Assembly: GCA_963751795.1 (NCBI GenBank)
Contig: CAVVVI010000001.1
Location: 248,001 to 312,000 of the forward strand
DNA length: 64,000 nt
Source: BOG-908 sp963751795
Lineage (GTDB): Bacteria; Pseudomonadota; Alphaproteobacteria; Acetobacterales; Acetobacteraceae
Direction: 5' to 3'
Shown one piece after another: positions 18,439 through 27,643 of the stretch. Below the pieces are notes generated by a model. The model was given only the letters and a program-made list of their open reading frames with translations. It did not search any database and was not told the origin of the DNA. A program made the translations under genes and the position numbers. How positions within the stretch are numbered: position 1 is the stretch's first letter; each line of letters starts with the position of its first letter.

Positions 18439-19575
18439 ATGGTCAACGTCGTCATCGCCGGTTACGCCCGCTCGCCGTTCACGCTCGCCAAGAAGGGCGC
18501 GCTGGCGCGGGTGCGGGCCGATGACATGGCCGCCGCCGTGATTCGCGGGCTGATCGAGAAGACTGGCGTGGCGCCTGAAGATATCGAGGACATCATCGTG
18601 GGCAGCGCGTTCCCCGAGGGCGAGCAGGGCATGAACGTGGCGCGGCTGATCGGGCTGTTGGCCGATCTGCCGCTGAATGTGGGCGGCATGACGGTGAACC
18701 GCTTCTGCGGCAGCTCGATGAGCAGCGTGCACATCGCCGCCGGGCAGATCGGCATGGGCGCCGGCCAGGTGTTCATCGCCGCCGGCATCGAGAGCATGAG
18801 CCGCGTGCCGATGGGCGGCTACAACCCGCTGTTCAACACCACGCTCGCGGGCAAGAACCCCGGCGCCTACATGGGCATGGGCGAGACGGCGGAGAACGTG
18901 GCGCGCAAGTGGCAGATCACGCGCGACCAGCAGGAGGATTTCGCGGTGGCCAGCCACCAGAAGGCCTCCGCGGCGCAGGCGGCCGGCAAGTTCAGCGACG
19001 AGATCGTGCCGATCCACGGCAAGGCGGGCGTGGTGGACCAGGATGGCTGCATCCGTGCGGGCACCACCAAGGAGGCACTGGCCGGGCTGAAGCTGGCTTT
19101 CGACCAGGAGGGCACGGTGACGGCCGGCACCTCCTCGCCGCTGACCGACGGGGCGAGCGCCGTGCTGGTGTGTTCGCAGGATTATGCCGAGGCGCACAAG
19201 CTGCCGATTCTGGCGCGTATCCGCAGCATCGCGGTTTCGGGCTGCGAGCCGGATATCATGGGCATCGGGCCGGTGCGCGCCAGCCGCAAGGCGCTGGAGC
19301 GCGCGGGGCTGAAAGCGGCCGACATGGATGTGGTCGAGCTGAACGAGGCGTTTTCCAGCCAGGCGATCGCCAGCATGCGCGAGATCGGCTTCCGGCCGGA
19401 GACGGTGAACCTCGATGGCGGCGCCATCGCACTCGGCCATCCGCTGGGGGCTACCGGCGCGCGCATCGTGGGCAAGGCGGCATCGCTGCTCAAGCGCGAG
19501 GGCGGCAAATACGCGATCGCCACGCAGTGCATCGGCGGCGGGCAGGGCATCGCCACCGTGCTGGAGGCGGTCTGA
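18439..19575 (+). CDS. fadA: Acetyl-CoA C-acyltransferase (3-ketoacyl-CoA thiolase)
   Basis: Last step of beta-oxidation: thiolytic cleavage of 3-ketoacyl-CoA. The 378-aa thiolase has all catalytic residues: nucleophile Cys90 in NRFCGSSMSS, His in GGAIALGHPLGATGAR and the second Cys in ATQCIGGGQG. ATG 18439 has GGAG eight bases upstream. Sequence and gene order (with FadN-type and FadE-type partners) match the fadNAE type rather than FadAB. The next gene starts 3 bases after the stop, so they form one operon. Confidence 0.95.
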   Translation: MVNVVIAGYARSPFTLAKKGALARVRADDMAAAVIRGLIEKTGVAPEDIEDIIVGSAFPEGEQGMNVARLIGLLADLPLNVGGMTVNRFCGSSMSSVHIAAGQIGMGAGQVFIAAGIESMSRVPMGGYNPLFNTTLAGKNPGAYMGMGETAENVARKWQITRDQQEDFAVASHQKASAAQAAGKFSDEIVPIHGKAGVVDQDGCIRAGTTKEALAGLKLAFDQEGTVTAGTSSPLTDGASAVLVCSQDYAEAHKLPILARIRSIAVSGCEPDIMGIGPVRASRKALERAGLKAADMDVVELNEAFSSQAIASMREIGFRPETVNLDGGAIALGHPLGATGARIVGKAASLLKREGGKYAIATQCIGGGQGIATVLEAV

Positions 19576-19578
19576 GCC

Positions 19579-21927
19579 ATGGCCGGAACTGCTGAGCCGG
19601 CAACGGCCATGTTCAAGAAAGTGGCGGTGATCGGCAGCGGCGTGATGGGCTGCGGCATCGCGGCGCAGATCGCCAATGCCGGCGTGCCGGTGCTGCTGCT
19701 CGACATCCTGCCGCGCGACGGCGGCGGCCGCAACGCGGTGGCCGAGGCCGCCATCGCGCGCGCGCTGAAGACCGATCCCGCTCCGTTCATGCATGCGGGT
19801 GCCGCACGGCTGATCGAGGCGGGCAACATCGATGACGATCTTGGCCGTGTTGCCGAGTGCGACTGGATCGTCGAGGTCGTGGTCGAGCGGCTCGACATCA
19901 AGCAGGCGCTCTATCGCAAGCTCGATGCGGTGCGCCGGCCCGGCACGGCGATTTCGTCGAACACCTCCACCATTCCGCTCGCCAAGCTGATCGAGGGCAT
20001 GCCCGAAAGCTTCGCGCGCGACTTCACCATCACGCATTTCTTCAATCCGCCGCGCTACATGCGGCTGATGGAATTGGTGTGCGGCCCGTTGACCGACCGT
20101 GCGTTGGCCGCGCGCGTGGCGGGGTTCTGCGACGTGGCGCTCGGCAAGTCCGTTGTCGCATGCAAGGACTCGCCAGGTTTCATCGCCAACCGCCTGGGCA
20201 TTTTCTGGATGACCGGCGCGGTGACGGCGACGCTGGACCAGCATCTGACGGTGGAAGAGGCCGACGCCATCATGGGCCGACCGTTCGGGATTCCGCGCAC
20301 CGGCGTATTCGGGCTGATGGATCTGGTGGGGCTCGATCTGGGCCCGCACATCAATGCCAGCATGGCCGGCGCGCTGCCAGCCGATGACGAGTTCCACGCG
20401 ATCAATCGCGAGGCGCCGATGCTGCAGACGATGATTGCCGAGGGCTATACCGGCCGCAAGGGCAAGGGCGGCTTCTACCGGCTGAACAAGACCGGCGGCA
20501 AGCGCATCAAGGAGGCGGTGGATCTGCACACCGGCCAGTATCGCGCCGAACGCCCGGCCGATCTGCCCGAACTCGCCGCTGCCGGGCGCGACCTGCGTAA
20601 GCTGATGACCGGCCAGGGCAAGGTGGCGGCGTTCGCCTGGCGCGTGATGGGCCACATGATGGGCTACGCGGCCAAGCTGGTGCCGGAAGCCACCGACGAG
20701 ATCGTTGCGATCGATGAGGCGATGCGGCTTGGCTACAACTGGAAGCACGGCCCCTTCGAGTTGATCGACATGGTGGGCGCCGACTGGCTGATCGAGCGCC
20801 TGCAGGCCGACGGCTTCGCCGTGCCGCCGATGCTGCAACTGGCGGCCGGCCGCAGCTTCTATCGCGTCGAGAACGGCGTGCGCGAGCAGCTCGGCCAGGA
20901 TGGCGCCTACCACGCCATCGTGCGGCCCCTAGGCGTGCTTATGCTCGAGGACATCAAGCGCACCGCCAAGCCGGTGCTGCGCAACGGCTCGGCCGCGGTG
21001 TGGGATATCGGCGACGGCGTGCTGTGCTTCGAGTTCACCAGCAAGAGCAACGCGCTGGACGAGCAGATCATGACGCTGCTCGGCAAGACGATCGCGCTGG
21101 TCAAGAAGGACTACAAGGCGCTGGTCATCTACAACGAGGCGACGAACTTCTCGGTGGGGGCCAATATCGGCCTGGCGCTGTTCGCCGCCAACATCGCGGC
21201 CTGGATGCAGGTGGAAAGCCTGATCGCCACCGGGCAGGAGATGATGCAGAAGCTGAAATACGCGCCGTTCCCGGTGGTGGCGGCACCGGCCGGCATGGCG
21301 CTGGGCGGCGGCTGCGAGTTCCTGCTGCACAGCGATGCGGTGCAGGCTTACGCGGAGACGTATGCCGGGCTGGTGGAATGCGGCGTGGGCCTGCTGCCCG
21401 GCTGGGGCGGCTGCAAGGAGATGCTGGGCCGTGCCGCCACCGACCCGGCCTCGCCCAAGGGCCCGATGCCGCCGGCGATGCGGGTGTTCGAGATGATCAG
21501 CACCGCCAAAGTGGGCCGTTCGGCCGCCGAGGCGCGCGACATGCTGGTGCTGCGCAAGGCCGACCGGGTGACGATGAACCGCTACCGCCTGCTGGCCGAC
21601 GCCAAGGCACGCGCGCTGGCGCTGGCGGTGGACTACAAGGCGCCGGAACCGCGCGAGATCGTGCTGCCCGGTCCCTCGGGCAAGCTGGCCCTGGACCAGG
21701 CGGTGGCCGGCTTCCGCAAGACAGGGCAGGCGACGCCGCATGACGTGATTGTGGCCGGCGAACTGGCGCGCGTGCTGACCGGCGGCGACACGGACATCGT
21801 CGATACGGTGAAGGAAAGCCGGCTGCTGGAGCTGGAGCGGGAATCGTTCCTGCGGCTGCTCAAGACCTCTGGAACTTTGGCACGGATCGAGCACATGCTG
21901 GAGACGGGTAAGCCGTTGCGTAATTAA
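19579..21927 (+). CDS. 3-hydroxyacyl-CoA dehydrogenase / enoyl-CoA hydratase (FadN/FadJ-like)
   Basis: Bifunctional beta-oxidation enzyme of 782 aa. Order is dehydrogenase first: NAD site VAVIGSGVMGCGIA (about residues 14-27), FNPPRYMRLMELV, then a repeated C-terminal dehydrogenase domain. A crotonase domain ends the protein, with oxyanion motifs NFSVGANIGLALF and AGMALGGGCEFLLHSD. This N-HAD to C-ECH order is that of Bacillus FadN, the reverse of E. coli FadB. ATG 19579 is used; ATG 19609 is an in-frame alternative. Its stop is followed after 4 bases by an inverted-repeat element. Confidence 0.94.
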   Translation: MAGTAEPATAMFKKVAVIGSGVMGCGIAAQIANAGVPVLLLDILPRDGGGRNAVAEAAIARALKTDPAPFMHAGAARLIEAGNIDDDLGRVAECDWIVEVVVERLDIKQALYRKLDAVRRPGTAISSNTSTIPLAKLIEGMPESFARDFTITHFFNPPRYMRLMELVCGPLTDRALAARVAGFCDVALGKSVVACKDSPGFIANRLGIFWMTGAVTATLDQHLTVEEADAIMGRPFGIPRTGVFGLMDLVGLDLGPHINASMAGALPADDEFHAINREAPMLQTMIAEGYTGRKGKGGFYRLNKTGGKRIKEAVDLHTGQYRAERPADLPELAAAGRDLRKLMTGQGKVAAFAWRVMGHMMGYAAKLVPEATDEIVAIDEAMRLGYNWKHGPFELIDMVGADWLIERLQADGFAVPPMLQLAAGRSFYRVENGVREQLGQDGAYHAIVRPLGVLMLEDIKRTAKPVLRNGSAAVWDIGDGVLCFEFTSKSNALDEQIMTLLGKTIALVKKDYKALVIYNEATNFSVGANIGLALFAANIAAWMQVESLIATGQEMMQKLKYAPFPVVAAPAGMALGGGCEFLLHSDAVQAYAETYAGLVECGVGLLPGWGGCKEMLGRAATDPASPKGPMPPAMRVFEMISTAKVGRSAAEARDMLVLRKADRVTMNRYRLLADAKARALALAVDYKAPEPREIVLPGPSGKLALDQAVAGFRKTGQATPHDVIVAGELARVLTGGDTDIVDTVKESRLLELERESFLRLLKTSGTLARIEHMLETGKPLRN

Positions 21928-21931
21928 GGCA

Positions 21932-22059
21932 AAGCAAGCAGTCCTTTTTTGAAAAAAAGGACCAAAAAACTTTTATCCCGTTCGCTGAACCAGCTTGGGC
22001 GCGACAGCGGAGCAAAAGTTTTTTGGTTCTTTTTTCCAAAAAAGAACCGCTTCCTTTCG
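21932..22059. repeat. Outward-facing inverted repeat, element A
   Basis: Left arm 21932-21975 contains a hairpin GTCCTTTTTT/AAAAAAGGAC followed by CCAAAAAACTTTT. Right arm 22012-22059 contains AAAAGTTTTTTGG then a hairpin GGTTCTTTTTT/AAAAAAGAACC. The 36-base centre ends in GCGACAGCGGAG. It lies between fadN and the acyl-CoA dehydrogenase inside a likely operon, 4 bases after a stop codon. The two arms use different stem sequences, but each is self-complementary. Confidence 0.9.
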
Positions 22060-22076
22060 AGAGGAGAGACAAACCA

Positions 22077-23855
22077 ATGCAAGTCTACAACGCCCCCCTC
22101 CGCGACATGCGCTTCGTGATGCACGAGCTGCACAACTCCGCCGCCCACGTGGCCGAGATCGGCCAGCCGGACGTGACCGAGGAGCTGATGGACAGCATCC
22201 TGGAAGAAGCCGGCAAGTTCGCCACCGACGTGCTGCTGCCGATCAATGCGAGCGGCGACGAGGAAGGCTGCCGGCTGGAGAACGGCGTGGTGCGCACGCC
22301 CACGGGGTTCGTGGACGCCTACAAGAAGTTCTGTGAGGCAGGGTGGGGCGCGCTGTCCTCGCCGGTGGAGTACGGCGGCCAGGGCCTGCCGGAAATCCTG
22401 GGCAAGATGGTCGAGGAGATGCAGTGCTCGGCCAACCTCAGCTTCGGCCTGTATCCGGGCCTGACGCACGGCGCCACGCTTGCGCTGGAAGGCCATGGCA
22501 GCGAAGAACTGAAGCGCCGCTATCTGCCCAAGATGATCGACGGCACGTGGTCGGGCACCATGTGCCTGACGGAGGCGCATTGCGGCACCGATCTGGGCAT
22601 GATGCGCACCAAGGCCACGCCGCAGGAGGATGGCAGCTACAAGATCAACGGTGCCAAGATCTTCATCAGCGCCGGCGAGCACGATCTGACGGAGAACATC
22701 GTCCATCTCGTGCTGGCGCGCATGGATGGGGCGCCGAAGGGCATCAAGGGCGTCAGCATGTTCCTGGTGCCGAAGTTCATCCCCAACGACGAAGGCCGGC
22801 CGGGGGCGCGCAACGGCGTCACCTGCACCGCCATCGAGCACAAGATGGGGCTGAAGGCCTCGGCCACGACGCAGCTCTATTTCGACGACGCCACCGGCTG
22901 GCTGGTGGGCGAGGCGCATAAGGGCATGCGCGCGATGTTCACCATGATGAACGCCGAGCGGCTGTCGGTGGGCATCCAGGGCCTGGGCGTGGCCGAGACG
23001 GCGTATCAGTCGGCCGCATTCTACGCGAAAGACCGTATCCAGGGCCGCGCCCTGTCGGGTGCGAAGTATCCGGAGCGCGCGGCCGACCCCATCATCGTGC
23101 ATCCGGACGTGCGTCGTTCCCTGATGACGGTGCGGGCCTACGTGGAAGGCTGCCGCGCGCTGTCCGGCTGGGTGGCGACCTCGCTGGATCTGGAGAGCAA
23201 GGCATCCGATCCGCAGCGGCGGCAGGAGGCGGAGGATTTCACCGCGCTGATGACGCCGGTGGTCAAGGCGCTGTTCACCGACCTCGGCTTCGAACTCTCT
23301 AGCATGGCGCTGCAGGTTTACGGCGGCCACGGCTACATCCGCGATCACGGCATGGAGCAGCTGGTGCGCGATGCGCGTATCTGCATGATCTACGAGGGCG
23401 CCAACGGCATCCAGGCGCTGGACCTGGTGGGCCGCAAGATGCCTGCGCATATGGGCCGGTTCCTGCGCCAGTTCTTCCATCCGGTGCAGGCCTTCATCGA
23501 GGAGAATGCGGCCGACCCGAAGGTGCTGCCGCTGGCCAAGTCGTTCGCGGCGCTGCAGCAGGCCACCGCACATATCGCCACCGTGTCGCTGAAGGACCCG
23601 GAGGAGGCCGGCGCCGCGGCCACCGACTACCTGCGGCTGATGGGGCTGGTGGCGCTGGGCTTCATGTGGGCCAAGGCGGCCAAGGTGGCCGAAGCCAAGC
23701 TGCCGGAAGCCAATGGCGATGCCGGCTTCTACAAGGCGAAGCTGACCACGGCGCAGTTCTTTGCGGACCGCCTGCTGCCGCAGACCGGCGCGTTGTGGAG
23801 TGCGATCAAGGCCGGCAAGGGCAGCATGATGGAGTTGGAGGAGGCGGCTTTCTGA
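22077..23855 (+). CDS. Acyl-CoA dehydrogenase, FadE/DmdC-like
   Basis: FAD enzyme for the first beta-oxidation step, 592 aa. N-terminal helical domain, FAD/substrate motif MCLTEAHCGTDLGMMRT, catalytic base Glu440 in IYEGANGIQALDL, and a C-terminal extension of about 120 aa typical of the long-chain/DmdC group. ATG 22077 has GAGGAG about 10 bases upstream and begins MQVYNAPLRD, the family start. It is the third gene of the fadA-fadN-fadE set. Related enzymes act on long-chain or methylmercaptopropionyl-CoA; its place in this operon favours fatty acids. Confidence 0.94.
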   Translation: MQVYNAPLRDMRFVMHELHNSAAHVAEIGQPDVTEELMDSILEEAGKFATDVLLPINASGDEEGCRLENGVVRTPTGFVDAYKKFCEAGWGALSSPVEYGGQGLPEILGKMVEEMQCSANLSFGLYPGLTHGATLALEGHGSEELKRRYLPKMIDGTWSGTMCLTEAHCGTDLGMMRTKATPQEDGSYKINGAKIFISAGEHDLTENIVHLVLARMDGAPKGIKGVSMFLVPKFIPNDEGRPGARNGVTCTAIEHKMGLKASATTQLYFDDATGWLVGEAHKGMRAMFTMMNAERLSVGIQGLGVAETAYQSAAFYAKDRIQGRALSGAKYPERAADPIIVHPDVRRSLMTVRAYVEGCRALSGWVATSLDLESKASDPQRRQEAEDFTALMTPVVKALFTDLGFELSSMALQVYGGHGYIRDHGMEQLVRDARICMIYEGANGIQALDLVGRKMPAHMGRFLRQFFHPVQAFIEENAADPKVLPLAKSFAALQQATAHIATVSLKDPEEAGAAATDYLRLMGLVALGFMWAKAAKVAEAKLPEANGDAGFYKAKLTTAQFFADRLLPQTGALWSAIKAGKGSMMELEEAAF

Positions 23856-23884
23856 GGGCGGGACGAACGCGAGAAGGAAGGCCA

Positions 23885-24022
23885 GGAAGGCCTTCTTTTT
23901 TGCAGAAAAGAAGCAAAAAACTTTTGCTTGTGCTGTCGCGCCGGAGGTTGGCCACCGTCGCGTCAGCAAGTAGGCAAAAGTTTTTTGGTCCTTTTTTTCA
24001 AAAAAGGACTGCTTGCCTTCCC
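23885..24022. repeat. Outward-facing inverted repeat, element B
   Basis: Lies between two convergent genes. Left hairpin CTTCTTTT/AAAAGAAG (6-base loop) then GCAAAAAACTTTTGC. Right arm from about 23974: GCAAAAGTTTTTTG then GTCCTTTTTT/AAAAAAGGAC, ending exactly at the next gene's stop codon. The centre begins TGCTGTCGCG. Just before the left arm, GAAGGCC, AGGAA, GGCCTTC plus six T form a plausible plus-strand terminator for the acyl-CoA dehydrogenase gene. Confidence 0.9.
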
Positions 24023-24639
24023 TAAGCCGCCAACCGAGCCTCACCAGCAATGCTCGCCAGCCGCACCATGATCGGCCGGTGGTCGCTGCCCGCGCGGTCC
24101 AGCGCCTGGGCCATGCCGCAGGCCAGGCCGCGCACCAGGCAGCGGTCCAGCCGCAGCGGCACCACGTCCGCACAAACGTGGGTGGGGGCGCGGGGCCCCA
24201 CGTCGCGAAAGCCGGGCAGCAGCGCGGGGCCCACCAGGTTGTAATCGCCCAGCACGGCGGCGCGCGAGGGCAGGTGGGCGGCGATGTGGCGCAGCTGGCG
24301 ACGGTTGAGCAGCTGGCCGTGCGAAAGGTGCACGTTGGCCACCGAGAAGGGGCCGAGATCGACGATCTGGCACACCCGATCCACCACCGCGCCGGCTGGC
24401 AGGTGCAGCACGCGGGGGGCGTGCAGCGGCAGCGGGCTCCACATGGCCAGGCCGTGGATGCGGCCGGGCAGCGGCACGCGCGCGTAGTGGCCGCCGAGCA
24501 GGATCGGCAACGCGTTCATCGCGGTGGTGGCTTCCTGCAGCAGCAGCAGGTCGGGCCGCTCCCGCCTTGCCAGCGCGGCCACCTCGCCCACGGTCGCACC
24601 TGTCAGTCGCAGCAGGTTCCAGCTAATGATCTTGGTCAC
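24022..24639 (-). CDS. Endonuclease/exonuclease/phosphatase family protein
   Basis: Mg-dependent phosphodiesterase-fold protein of about 205 aa. Motifs of the DNase I-like fold: KIISWNLLRL near the start, LLLLQEAT (catalytic Glu), NVHLSHG, LGDYNLVG and the C-terminal GSDHRPIMV with the catalytic Asp-His. The substrate may be nucleic acid or a phospholipid/inositol phosphate. GTG 24639 is preferred because it opens with the first beta strand; ATG 24675 would add 12 residues. It diverges from the osmoprotectant operon across about 45 bases. Confidence 0.88.
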   Translation of the reverse strand: MTKIISWNLLRLTGATVGEVAALARRERPDLLLLQEATTAMNALPILLGGHYARVPLPGRIHGLAMWSPLPLHAPRVLHLPAGAVVDRVCQIVDLGPFSVANVHLSHGQLLNRRQLRHIAAHLPSRAAVLGDYNLVGPALLPGFRDVGPRAPTHVCADVVPLRLDRCLVRGLACGMAQALDRAGSDHRPIMVRLASIAGEARLAA

Positions 24640-24684
24640 GTAGGCGAGCCGTCCCGCGGAGTTGGTGCAGCGCATCTAGCAGGT

Positions 24685-25623
24685 ATGGTGTTGGGAAAGG
24701 ATGTAAATATACGCAACTTTTCCCGCCGGGCGCTGATTGGCGGCGGCCTGGCCGCGGCGGCAACACCTGCCGCGCAGGCGCAGCGCCCGGTGGTGGTCGC
24801 TTCCAAGATCGACACCGAAGGCGCGCTGCTGGGCAACCTGATCGCGCTGGCGCTGCGGGCGCGCGGGGTGGCGGTGGATACGCGGCTGCAGCTCGGCCCC
24901 ACCCGCATCCTGCGCCAGGCGCTGCTGTCGGGCGCGATCGACCTCTATCCCGAATACACCGGCAACGGCGCGCAGTTCTTCCGCCGCGCCGGCGATCCGG
25001 CCTGGCACGATGCCGGCCGCGCCTATGCCACGGTGGCGGCGCTCGACCGGGCGCAGGGGCTGGTGTGGCTGGCGCCGGCGCCGGCCGATAATGGCTGGGG
25101 GATTGCCGTGCCGCGCCGCTTTGCCGCGGCCGCGCGGCTGGCGAGCCTGGCCGATTTCGCGCGCGCGGCCGGCAGCGGCGCGCGGCTGCTGCTGGCGGCC
25201 AGCGTGGAGTTCGTGGAATCGGCCGATGCGCTGCCCGCCTTCGAGCGCGCCTACGGCTTCCGGCTGCGGCAGGATCAACTGCTGATGCTGGCCGGCGGCG
25301 ACACGGCAGCCACGCTGCGTGCCGCGGCCGAGGGCCTCTCGGGCATCGACGCGGCGATGTGCTACGGCACCGACGGCGCGTTGCAGGCGCTGGGGCTGCT
25401 GCTGCTGGACGATCCGTTGCACGCGCAGATCGTCTTCCAGCCGGCGCCGGTGGTGCGCGCTGCCGTGCTGCAGGCCTATCCGCAAATGGGCGCCTGGCTG
25501 GCGCCGGTGTTTGCCGGGCTGACGCGGGCGGTGCTGCAGCGGCTGAACGGCGAGGTGGCCGGGCAGGGCGCGGAGCCGGCAGCAGTGGCGCGCGCCTATC
25601 TGCGCCAGGCGGGGCTGGCATGA
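24685..25623 (+). CDS. Glycine betaine/choline-type ABC transporter substrate-binding protein
   Basis: Periplasmic receptor of the OsmX/OpuBC type, 312 aa. The N-terminus carries a twin-arginine-like signal (FSRRALIGGGLAAAA). The mature part has VVVASKIDTEGALLGNLIAL, LGPTRILRQALLSGAIDLYPEYTG and DNGWGIAVPR, the quaternary-amine binding-family blocks. ATG 24685 is chosen as the one directly before the signal peptide. It overlaps the next gene by ATGA and heads the four-gene set SBP, permease, ATPase, permease. Confidence 0.92.
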   Translation: MVLGKDVNIRNFSRRALIGGGLAAAATPAAQAQRPVVVASKIDTEGALLGNLIALALRARGVAVDTRLQLGPTRILRQALLSGAIDLYPEYTGNGAQFFRRAGDPAWHDAGRAYATVAALDRAQGLVWLAPAPADNGWGIAVPRRFAAAARLASLADFARAAGSGARLLLAASVEFVESADALPAFERAYGFRLRQDQLLMLAGGDTAATLRAAAEGLSGIDAAMCYGTDGALQALGLLLLDDPLHAQIVFQPAPVVRAAVLQAYPQMGAWLAPVFAGLTRAVLQRLNGEVAGQGAEPAAVARAYLRQAGLA

Positions 25624-26723
25624 GGGTGCGCAACGGGCCGCGTCTGCTGCTGGCGATACTGGCGCTGGCGTGCCTGGCTCTGCCGTTCGTGAGCGTGGCG
25701 GCCAACCGCCTGCTCTCCGGCGTGGGCCAGCCGGCGCCGGGCCGTGCCGCGCTGGCGTGGTGCGCGCTGCTGCTGGCGGCCGGCAGCCTGGAGGCTACGC
25801 GCAGCGCGCATCGGCGGGCCCTGGCGCTGGCCTGCCTGGGCATGCTGCTGGCCGCCGCAGAGGCCGGCAGCGCGGCGCTCGCCCTCACCGCTGCCGGCCC
25901 GCCGGCGGTGCGTGTGCTGCTGGGTGCCGGGTTCTGGGGGCTGGAATTCGCCTTTGCGCTGGCCGCGGTGGATGCGCTGCAGCGCCTGGCGGCCGGGCCG
26001 CAGCCGATTTTGGCAATCACGGCGCTGATGCTGGCCGCCTTTGCCGCGCTGGCCTGGCACGGGGAGTTCCGCGCCCTGTCGCTGGCGCATGAGGCAGCCA
26101 GCCATGCCGACGCGTTCGGCCTGGCGCTGCGCCGGCATGTGATGCTGACGGCCGCGACGGTCGGGCTGGCAGTGGCGCTGGGGGCGCCGCTGGGCGTGGC
26201 CATCCAGCGGCGGCGCGGGCTGCGGCGGCCGGTGTTCGCCGCGTTGAACATCGTGCAGACGCTGCCTTCCGTGGCGCTGTTCGGGCTGCTGATCGCGCCG
26301 CTCTCGGCCCTTGGGCTCAGCGGCATCGGGCTGGTGCCGGCGCTGGTGGCGCTGGTGCTGTACGCGCTGCTGCCGGTGGTGCGGCAGACCGTGGCCGGGC
26401 TGGACGGCGTGGATGCCGCCACGCTTGAGGCGGCCGCCGGCATGGGGCTGAGCCCGCGGCAGAGCCTGATGCGGGTAGCCCTGCCGCTGGCCGCGCCCGC
26501 GCTGCTGGCCGGGCTGCGCATCGTGATCGTGCAGACGATCGGACTGGCGGTGGTGGCCGCGCTGATCGGCGCCGGCGGGCTGGGCGATTTCGTGTTCCAG
26601 GGCCTGGGGCAATACGCGGTGGACCTGGTGCTGCTGGGTGCGCTGCCGGCGATCGGGCTGGCGTTGCTGGCCGATCTGCTGCTGCGGCTGGCGGCCGGCG
26701 CCGCGCAGGGGGTGCGGGCGTGA
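25620..26723 (+). CDS. Osmoprotectant ABC transporter permease (YehY/OpuB-like)
   Basis: Integral membrane subunit of 367 aa. The N-terminal half adds hydrophobic segments not found in simple OpuB permeases. The C-terminal half is a standard BPD_transp_1 domain (GLAVALGAPLGVAI, ALNIVQTLPSVALFGLL) with the EAA loop near EAAAGMGLSPRQSLMRVALP, which docks the ATPase. The start overlaps the upstream stop as ATGA, and the stop is overlapped by the ATPase GTG, indicating translational coupling. Confidence 0.92.
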   Translation: MRVRNGPRLLLAILALACLALPFVSVAANRLLSGVGQPAPGRAALAWCALLLAAGSLEATRSAHRRALALACLGMLLAAAEAGSAALALTAAGPPAVRVLLGAGFWGLEFAFALAAVDALQRLAAGPQPILAITALMLAAFAALAWHGEFRALSLAHEAASHADAFGLALRRHVMLTAATVGLAVALGAPLGVAIQRRRGLRRPVFAALNIVQTLPSVALFGLLIAPLSALGLSGIGLVPALVALVLYALLPVVRQTVAGLDGVDAATLEAAAGMGLSPRQSLMRVALPLAAPALLAGLRIVIVQTIGLAVVAALIGAGGLGDFVFQGLGQYAVDLVLLGALPAIGLALLADLLLRLAAGAAQGVRA

Positions 26724-27643
26724 TCAGCTTCGAGGGCGTGAGCAAGGCCTATGCCGGCCGGGCCGTGGTGGACGGGCTGGACCTGACGATCGCGGCCGGC
26801 GAGCTGACCGTGCTGATCGGGCCCTCGGGCTGCGGCAAATCGACCACGCTGCGCATGATCAACCGGCTGATCGCGCCCGATAGCGGCATCGTGCGCGTGG
26901 ACGGGCGCGATGTGACCGCGCAGGACCCGCAAACGCTGCGGCGAGGGATCGGTTACGCTATCCAGGCCGGCGGGCTGTTCGCGCATTGGAATGTGGCGCG
27001 CAACGTGGCCACCGTGCCGAACCTGCTCGGCTGGCCGAAGGCCCGGATCGACGCGCGGGTGGATGAGCTGCTGAGCCTGCTCGGCCTGTCGCCGGCCGAG
27101 TTCAGGCACAAGCGCGTGGGCCAGCTTTCCGGCGGGCAGCAGCAGCGCGTGGGCGTGGCGCGCGCGCTGGCGGCGGACCCGAAGCTGCTGCTGCTGGACG
27201 AGCCGTTCGGCGCGCTGGACCCGATCACCCGCGGCGGGCTGCAGACGGCGCTACGCCGGATCCAGCGGGCAACGGCGAAGACCATGGTGTTCGTGACGCA
27301 CGACATGGACGAGGCGCTGCTGCTGGCCGACTGCATCGTGATCCTGAAGGATGGCAGGCTGGCGCAGGCGGGCACGCCGGCGGAGATCGTGGAGCAGCCG
27401 GCTTCGGATTTCGTGCGCGGCTTCGTGGCCGGCGAGGCGGCGGCACTGCGCGGGCTGGCGGTGCGGCGTGTGGGCGAGGTGTGCCGGCCGGGCCGGGCGG
27501 AGGGCGCACCGGAAATCGGCCCCGAGGCCACGCTGCGCGACGCGCTGAGCCTGATGGTGACGGCGCGCGTGCGGCGCCTGGCGGTGCGCGGCCGCGACAG
27601 CCACGTGGCGTTGGACGACATCGTGGGGGATGGCGGTTGCTGA
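26720..27643 (+). CDS. Osmoprotectant ABC transporter ATP-binding protein (OpuA/YehX-like)
   Basis: Energises uptake; 307 aa. Walker A GPSGCGKST, Q-loop, signature LSGGQQQR, Walker B LLLLDEPFGALDP and switch His VTHDMDEAL are all intact. The C-terminal tail of about 60 aa contains a degenerate CBS-like stretch (LRDALSLMVTARVRRLAV), as in OpuA proteins that sense ionic strength. GTG 26720 overlaps the upstream gene, and the stop overlaps the TTG start of the second permease. Confidence 0.95.
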   Translation: MISFEGVSKAYAGRAVVDGLDLTIAAGELTVLIGPSGCGKSTTLRMINRLIAPDSGIVRVDGRDVTAQDPQTLRRGIGYAIQAGGLFAHWNVARNVATVPNLLGWPKARIDARVDELLSLLGLSPAEFRHKRVGQLSGGQQQRVGVARALAADPKLLLLDEPFGALDPITRGGLQTALRRIQRATAKTMVFVTHDMDEALLLADCIVILKDGRLAQAGTPAEIVEQPASDFVRGFVAGEAAALRGLAVRRVGEVCRPGRAEGAPEIGPEATLRDALSLMVTARVRRLAVRGRDSHVALDDIVGDGGC

